From Serilophus lunatus (taxonomy: Eukaryota; Chordata; Aves; Passeriformes; Eurylaimidae), in contig VXBA01004195.1 in the NCBI GenBank assembly GCA_013399895.1, positions 335,815 through 399,814 on the forward strand: a stretch of 64,000 bases of DNA, given 5' to 3'. The notes under the pieces were generated by a model. It saw nothing but the letters and a program-made list of their open reading frames with translations, searched no databases and was not told the DNA's origin. Numbering within the stretch: the first letter of the stretch is position 1; the number at the start of each line of letters is the position of its first letter. A program made the position numbers and the translations under genes. Shown here one piece after another: positions 58,081 to 64,000 of the stretch.

Positions 58081-61000
58081 AAATCACTTATTATTTTTGA
58101 GTTGTGTTCCAAAATAATTCCCTAAATGTCTTAAAACTTCATGAGGTACTGTTGAATTTTATCTATACGTGTATATATATATGTACAAACATAGGTATTG
58201 GATTTTCCTCTCAGGCTTTTACATTTTCTCAGCTATTAATATTCTACTGTTTCAAGGTTTTCTGAAGAGATAAAAGCTTTACATGCTTTTAATAAAATAA
58301 GAATTCGTCAAGGGAAAGCAGGATTTCAAAGACTGGAATTTTAGAAAGACTCCTAGGTAGAGAGGCAGCTGTGATGGGTCAGTAACCATGAAGGGAGACT
58401 CCACAGAGACAGAGTCTGCCTGAGAGGCTTTCCCTGCTTGAGTAAGACCTTACTTTTCTGAACAAAAACATGCTGCCAGTTGTATTGTTCTAATTCCCAA
58501 TTAGTGAAATTTTGCTGGATCGTTTCATAATGTCAGGCTGCATTTAGATGCTTCCAGTCATCTATTTCTGAAATCCCTTAATGTTACATGCTCAGTGTTC
58601 TCTCTGTTCTGAACCTTGTACTTTTCAAATACAAGTCTTACATGCTTATATTTCTATATGTAAGAAAAAAGATACCAAATTGGGAACACCAACTGGATCT
58701 TTCAAACTCATGGTTCTCCACAGTTCAGGTCACCTGTTACTTTGCACAGAAATCTTTCCCATCTTGACTTATGCTTATATTAAGTGTTATATTATAGTGT
58801 TTTCTGACATCATAGAAACAGAATGTCAAATTCCCAAGTAGCCAAGAATCTTGAAATGTAGTATATTTTTACCTGTTTTGAAACATCACTGATAAAACAA
58901 AATTAATTTTTGATGTTTTCATCAAAGTCACAGAAAAGGTCAGACAGTCTTTAGCCTATTAGATTTCAACTGCTCTAGTGTCTTTTGAACTGAAATTTGT
59001 TCCGTTCATCCACTCTGAAATACTGATTATGGAAAAATTCCACTTTAGACTTCTGCAATTTTAATGACGGATCACCAAAAAATAATTAATTTCTGGAATA
59101 CATATTAAATTTCTTCTGAGTGGTACTCAAGTTGGATATAAGCACTACAGATGGATGAAATTAAAATTTCACATGGGACTGTCTATGTTGCAAACTTTAG
59201 CTTAAAGTAGCTGAGAGCAAGGGACTGTCCTGCAGATGTAAGATCTCAATACTCAAGAGGTACTGTGTGCACTTGCACTGACAACATGTTTTACTGCTTT
59301 AACACAATGACTAGAGTTTGCCATACTTGAAGAATATTTCCCCAAATATCTCACAGGAAATGTTCACCATGTTCTTGGTGCTTTGCTTTGTAATTTATTG
59401 CCATATAATCTTTGGGCTGATAGTGCACTACACTTCAAATTAGATCATGGTCTTACAGATCTTACTGGCTCCCTTTCATAAGTCACCTGTGAGTACTATA
59501 GTCCAACAGGAATATTTGCTGAGTGTATACAAAGATGTCAACTTCCCTCACAATTCAACAGTTTTTGGGAACAGTTTGTTCACAAAACAACTTTCTTGGT
59601 TTTGATTTAGGTTTGTGAAAATTAATATAAAGACTTTACTCATATTCATTAATTTAGCATTTGCATAACAGTTTTTCTTCCTGTGTTATTATCTCTCTAA
59701 ATTTTGTATGCCTTGTTACCACTGTCACAAAATATTACTATTGGAATGTTACCATTGTCATGGGAATATTCTTTTCTGGTAAGAAGAAAGGATAACTGCT
59801 TAAACTGAGGTCTTGCACAGCTATCCCCACTTCACTACCAACTAGCTTCAGCTCAGAAAAGACTTTCCGTTCAAATGTTCACTGAAGCAGGTCAGTTCAA
59901 GTGTCATGGAGCACAGGATGAAAGAGCTTTCCACTGACTTGCCCTCATGCTGTCATTTGCACAAGGGAAGTACGGCTGTAAAGAGTTCCCCTCCTCAAGT
60001 GGGATTCTGTGCTTATATAGCATTGGTGCAAATGGGAAAGAGACAAATTAGGAACAGTCTGCTGCTGGGCATGCCCAGGAGTAATAACCATGAGATCTTG
60101 TCATGGAAGGATTTGGATAAGCAAAGGATTCCCCACACCTTTGTGGATATGAGCATGCAGCCCACAACACCAACAAAAAAGTTCAGCCTCAATCTGATAC
60201 TCTGTTTGAGGTTGGTGTTTTTTGAGCCTCAGGGAAACAAGCACAACAGAGTAGAGTGCAGAGAAGAGCTGTAATCCTTTTACTTACCAAAGCATCATCA
60301 GAGAGCAAGCAACAAGGAAAATAAGCACTAAAGTGATACATGTATTAACTTCTTGCCCTTCAGGGTCAGCACTTCTTAAACCATACAGGACATTACATTT
60401 TCTGTACAGTCTCCATCCATTTAGCAATGGATGGTAAAGGAAGCTAAAGCTCTAATGGGATGAAGTGTCAAAGAGAGCTTTTTATTTAAAGAACTAGAGA
60501 AAAGAAAAGAAAATGGATATTTTAACTTTTATCTTGGAGTTAGTTAATATTCACACTTAACTGCTGAACTGGCTAAATTCTTTTCTTTTCTTAAGGACCT
60601 TTATAAATTTCATCATTAATAAAATCAGACATTCAATTAGCAGGGAATTTCTGATTGCTAACTGAGATTTCCCCCCCAACAGTTTCTCTTTTTCACTTTT
60701 TCTAGTCCGTCTTTTTATTTTCCCCTCCTACTCCTGTGTCTCCCCTTTCCTGAAAAACCAGGGGAAAGTGAAAACTGACTCCATTAACCTCTGTCATTAC
60801 CTAAATCCATCTCTTAATTAATATGAGTTAATATGATTAATCAAAATAATGAGACAAACCTATTAAATTAGGATGTTTAAATTACAAATGGAAGTGGTAA
60901 AGGCAAGGAGGCTGATAACGAATAGCTGCAGTCAGAGATGGGACTAGGTCTTGAAATGATATGTGACAAACAGTGGAGAGAATCAAGAATGAGGGGAAAT

Positions 61001-61879
61001 TAGCAAGATCCATGTGAGAAAAATATTTTACATGCACAAAGAATGATGTTCAAATGCCAAGCAGAATTTCAGGGGATCAGATGTGTTAAAGTAATATTTT
61101 ATTCCCTTTCATGGTGGAATAAAATAGAGATAATGATACAACCATAAAATCTTTCAGCTTGCAGTTAGCTTACCTAGGGTTGGATAGTACAGATTTTGCC
61201 CAGTTAGAGGTTCCCACTAACAGTTTACTGGCAACTCTGAAGCATTTGCTAGTCACTGTCCCAGGAGACAAGGCTGGACGGATACTTTTCTATCCTGGAA
61301 ACACACAACCTAAGCAAAAGCCTGCAGTCACAATACTCCACCTCCAGTACTGACTTTCTTTGTGATCCCAGACAAGCACCATGAATCCCTCTGTTTTACT
61401 TGACTGATTTTGAGACACCTTTCCTAAATTTAGTATCATATTTTCTCCAGACTAGAATCCTGAAATCTGGCAAGATCTGTCACTGCAGTCCTCTGAGTGC
61501 TGAAGAGAAGTTATGCCAAGAGTGACCTTTCCCCAAGAACTCATTGACAATTGGGAGTTTCTCATTGGATTTCCATCACTGAGATACCTGTTTGAACTGC
61601 AGTCCTGAAATTTGTTTAACTCCCTTGTTAACTCCCTTGGCCTTCTTAGGCCACCAACTAAAGTAAAAATAATGTCTCCATCATAGATCACTGTAAAAAC
61701 AAAAGTGATATTCATTTTGGGAGGTGATTATGTGGAGTGTGAAGTCTTCCTTGCAGAAATCCATTAGCAGTTTCTATATCAGCCAAAACCATCAGCAAAG
61801 GAAATAAATGTTGCACTGATGCAGGACTGATGCAGATAAAAAAGTGCACTATAAACTACTGCCGAAACAATTAGAGATC
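58081..61879. other. Unannotated AT-rich stretch
   Basis: No exon, RNA gene or named repeat was seen. It includes the candidate block at 60640-60960. The 122-residue open frame at 59906-60274 (plus) has no recognisable family. Confidence 0.4.
60640..60960. other. Candidate conserved non-coding element
   Basis: A C8 run, then CTTTTTCTAGTCCGTC, then CATCTCTTAATTAATATGAG, TATGATTAATCAAAATAATG and AATTACAAATGGAAG. Several TAAT/ATTA cores cluster within 100 bases. There is no repeat signature or coding frame. This is inference from motif density. Confidence 0.28.
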
Positions 61880-62029
61880 TGTACTGGTTTGGGTGGGGGC
61901 TGGGATCGCTGAGGGTGGTTCAAAGGGGACTTTGGGGCTTGGGGGTGTTCTTGGACTTGGGATGGAGGAAAAAGAGTGTAAGAAAACTTCACTAACCTGT
62001 TCGTAAAATTCAGTTTCCCTTAAAAAAGC

Positions 62030-62560
62030 TGCGGGAGGAAAAAGCTGAGACCAAGGCAGCCCTCTCCCAGGCAGGGCAGGGGGGATCGCCGTGGCCGTGC
62101 CCTGGGGCTCCCCAGGACCGGGCTGGGGCAGCAGCGGCTCCTCGTCCCCCCAGAGCACAGGCCAGCGGCACGCAGCCCGGGGCCATCTCAGGCTGCTCGA
62201 GGGGGTCCCTCACTCCCAGCTTAGGTGGCACAGGCGGCAGCCCCACCGCCAGCCCAGCCAAGACGGCCCCGGTCCTGCTTCCCCCCCCACCCCCCTCCCT
62301 GCACAGCCCAGGGGAAGCCCTGGGGCGGCGTACAGGATGCACGGTCATTGCCCAGGTCCCTGGCACAGGCGTGGCAGCCCTGGGCTGGCCCCGGCAGGGA
62401 ACCTGAGCACGGCCACCACTTTAGGACAGCAATGGGGGGCCGGCCCTGGCACCGTGTTGGCGCTGGGGCGTCTCTAAGATGCCGCAGCTGTGAAAACAAA
62501 GATGGCGGGCGGGACCGAAACTCGTGATTCTCTCAACGGGAAAACACCAGAAACCAAGGC
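62030..62560. other. CpG-island-like GC-rich segment within the LTR
   Basis: About 500 bp of high GC with many CpGs (GATCGCCGTGGCCGTG, GGACCGGG, CAGCGGC, GGGGCGGCG, GGGCCGGCC, GGCGGGCGGGACC). The rest of the window is AT-rich. Because exact target-site duplications enclose it, it belongs to the LTR and not to a host promoter. Confidence 0.75.
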
Positions 62561-62578
62561 GGGGCTCGGCCCCACTGA

Positions 62579-62646
62579 CCAATGGGAAGACGACTTGGCC
62601 AGGAAGAAGGCAACGAGATCCACGCGAGAACAAGAAGGCTTAAAAG
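62579..62646 (+). promoter_or_regulatory. LTR core promoter: CCAAT box and TATA-like box
   Basis: CCAAT at 62579-62583 and TTAAAAG at 62640-62646, about 57 bp apart and both in the LTR. Together they give a conventional retroviral U3 promoter layout and predict a transcript start near 62670. Activity today is unknown. Confidence 0.5.
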
Positions 62647-63056
62647 CTGAGGACAACAGCCCGCCCTGCTCTTCTTCAGCTGGTGCTCCGAGGGGAAGGT
62701 CACAGCTGCTCTCCTCCTCAGTCGCAGGCCTCACGGCACGAGTTCACCCATTTCCCTCAGCAAGCAACGCTTTGGGGAGGAGGTGGGAGGGAGTTGTTTT
62801 CACTTCTTTTTGTGTTTTTCAGAGAGACTGAAGGGCCGGAAGTGCTTCCAGGAAAGAGGGAAGGGAGAGAGACAGCTTTTCCTACTCTTCCCCGCTGCTT
62901 TTTCAGCTAGCCATCTAGCTGAAAGCGCAGTTCCCTTTCTGTTTTTATCCTTTTTTCCCTTTTGTGTTTTTTTTTTCCTGTGTGTCAAGTATTCCTCTCT
63001 GTGTAATTTTGGGGTCCCTTTGGGGTATCCCGCCTTCCCTAATTTAAACCCCCTGT

Positions 63057-63062
63057 AATAAA
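63057..63062 (+). terminator. LTR polyadenylation signal
   Basis: AATAAA in CCCTGTAATAAACTG, 88 bp before the LTR end and followed by T/GT-rich sequence. This is the expected position for retroviral transcript cleavage. Confidence 0.65.
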
Positions 63063-63150
63063 CTGTTCACCTGCTGCAAACTCTGTTCCGTTTTCCATCG
63101 CCTTTATTGAACCTGCCCCTAGATGATAAAAGGTGGCTTAAACCACCACA

Positions 63151-63556
63151 AGATCAAATGCTCTTAAGTATTTTTCAGGCACAAGAAACCCCTAAAATTA
63201 AAAAAGAAGCGGAAAGAAAACAACCATATAGACAGAACGTTTCAAGACCAGCACTATCTTTGTATCTTTAGTATACCATTTATGATCTCTGTATAAAGTT
63301 GAGAGCAGACCAGAAGCTGTGGGGTTAATAGAACATATAAATGAGGAAGATGTCTTGCAACATATGATTTGTAGGCCACTTTAACTTCCTTAAAAAGACT
63401 GCAATTAGCCAGGAAGGGCTACAAATAGCAAAAGAATCCTCTCTCTACATGGCACTACACTGAAGTGGCAGCATGAGGACAATGAGATAAAAACAGAGAG
63501 AGAGATCCAACAGGAACTCTGCAAGGGAGGAATAAGCTTAGAAATGGCTGCTTAAA
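63151..63556. other. Unannotated spacer
   Basis: Unique AT-rich sequence between the LTR and the CR1 scrap. No exon or repeat was recognised. Confidence 0.4.
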
Positions 63557-63667
63557 GAGCGTCCAAAGGAGGGCGACGAAGATGCTGAAGGACCTTGAGG
63601 GGAAACCATATGAGGAGCAGCTGAAGTCACTTGGTCTGTTCAGCTTGGAGAAGAGGTGACTGAGGGA
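63557..63667 (+). mobile_element. Short CR1 fragment, ORF2 C-terminal region
   Basis: GAGCGTCCAAAGGAGGGCGA, then GGACCTTGAGGGG, GAGGAGCAGCTGAAGTCACT and TTCAGCTTGGAGAAGAGGTG match the CR1 block found at 57800-57900. About 110 bp, truncated at both ends. The antisense open frame across it is a shadow. Confidence 0.85.
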
Positions 63668-64000
63668 TTTCATGACACTTCTGCATCCACGTGCCAGCAA
63701 GGACTCAAATCCCATAGCCAGTCCTCCCTCCACACCCAACGGAAGTACTTGGGACAAGAAACTTGTGCTCAGGCAGCACGTGTACTATCAAGCTGAGGAA
63801 TAGCCATGTTCCCACCAGCTCCCTGTCCTCTCCTGCACTGTCAGCACCTGCTGCTTGGAAAGGAATCTCCTTGAAGGGCAGTGGCCAGACAGCTTTGTCT
63901 GAACCACCTCTAGCAAGTGCTGATTGCACATCTCGAAGTAGAAAGACTCTTGTTTTTAACATTTATTGCTCTTTTATCAAGTCATAATTCACACAAGTGT
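63668..64000. other. Unannotated sequence to window end
   Basis: No exon or repeat was recognised. Two overlapping open frames on opposite strands (63705-63962 and 63763-63987) have no family motif. Confidence 0.4.

Larger units (their letters stand above)
61880..63150 (+). mobile_element. Long solo LTR (1.27 kb) with exact 5-bp target-site duplication
   Basis: It begins TGTACTGGTTTGGGTGGGGG at 61880 and ends ..GGTGGCTTAAACCACCACA at 63150. AGATC stands immediately before (61875-61879) and after (63151-63155), an exact 5-bp target-site duplication, which proves the boundaries. The ends resemble the shorter TGTGCTGG..TTAAACCA..ACA LTRs, so it is a relative. Inside are a GC/CpG-rich U3 (about 62030-62560), CCAAT at 62579-62583, a TATA-like TTAAAAG at 62640-62646, a long R region with pyrimidine tracts, and poly(A) signal AATAAA at 63057-63062. 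No retroviral genes flank it. Several 86-128-residue open frames in the GC-rich part result from stop-poor composition. An exact duplication and retained CpGs suggest a young insertion. Confidence 0.93.

Noticed and set aside
62030..62560. CpG-rich region as a host gene promoter
   Set aside because: The exact AGATC duplication at 61875-61879 and 63151-63155 shows the whole block belongs to the inserted LTR.
62010..62831. Overlapping Pro/Gly/Ala-rich open frames on both strands
   Set aside because: Stops are rare in GC-rich DNA, and the segment lies inside an LTR bounded by an exact target-site duplication. They are not host exons.
1..64000. CRISPR arrays, operons, tRNA/rRNA genes or prophage
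   Set aside because: No regular repeat-spacer pattern, cloverleaf or ribosomal sequence was seen, and the content is vertebrate nuclear DNA.

Overview
This window is vertebrate nuclear DNA, almost certainly from a bird. It carries many copies of the CR1 non-LTR retrotransposon on both strands. It also carries several solo LTRs of an avian endogenous-retrovirus family that begins TGTGCTGGTTT..GGCTGGG and ends ..TTAAACCA..ACA. The rest is AT-rich, non-operonic DNA with short microsatellites. I find no protein-coding gene, no recognisable exon, no tRNA or rRNA and no CRISPR array. The longest open frames are antisense shadows of CR1 or LTR copies, or have the length and composition expected by chance. 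The window reads as a gene desert or a very long intron.

Layout. 0-6 kb: a minus-strand solo LTR (602-1171), an old degraded CR1 (4150-4585) and a second, different minus-strand LTR candidate (4650-5589). 6-24 kb: mostly unique sequence with one plus-strand CR1 (9270-9885), two small tandem repeats, and several compact, CpG-retaining, homeodomain/E-box-rich stretches that look like conserved non-coding elements (best: 12.2-12.5, 16.8-17.2 and 19.3-19.8 kb). 24-30 kb: four CR1 pieces, one of them (26188-26995) lacking its reverse-transcriptase segment. 30-42 kb: a possible ancient repeat-derived element at 30.9 kb, a well-preserved solo LTR (33044-33639), a CR1 (34555-35200), an A/C-rich low-complexity tract, another LTR tail (about 37960-38206), two perfect hairpins and an LTR fragment. 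42-58 kb: CR1 copies, a deleted LTR (49752-50201), regulatory-looking stretches at 43.8 and 50.7 kb, and a 12-bp-arm hairpin at 54.3 kb. 58-64 kb: unique AT-rich DNA, then a 1.27-kb solo LTR with exact 5-bp target-site duplications and a GC/CpG-rich U3 (61880-63150), then a CR1 scrap.

How it works together: the repeats are dead fossils. If the window has a function it is probably cis-regulatory, through the stretches flagged as candidate conserved elements. Those calls rest on composition and motif content only, because I could not align other genomes. I did not find evidence of a novel molecular system. The items most worth checking are the long GC-rich LTR, the internally deleted CR1 copies, the candidate enhancers at 16.8 and 43.8 kb, the repeat-like motif at 30.9 kb, and the perfect hairpins at 37.66, 41.61 and 54.33 kb.
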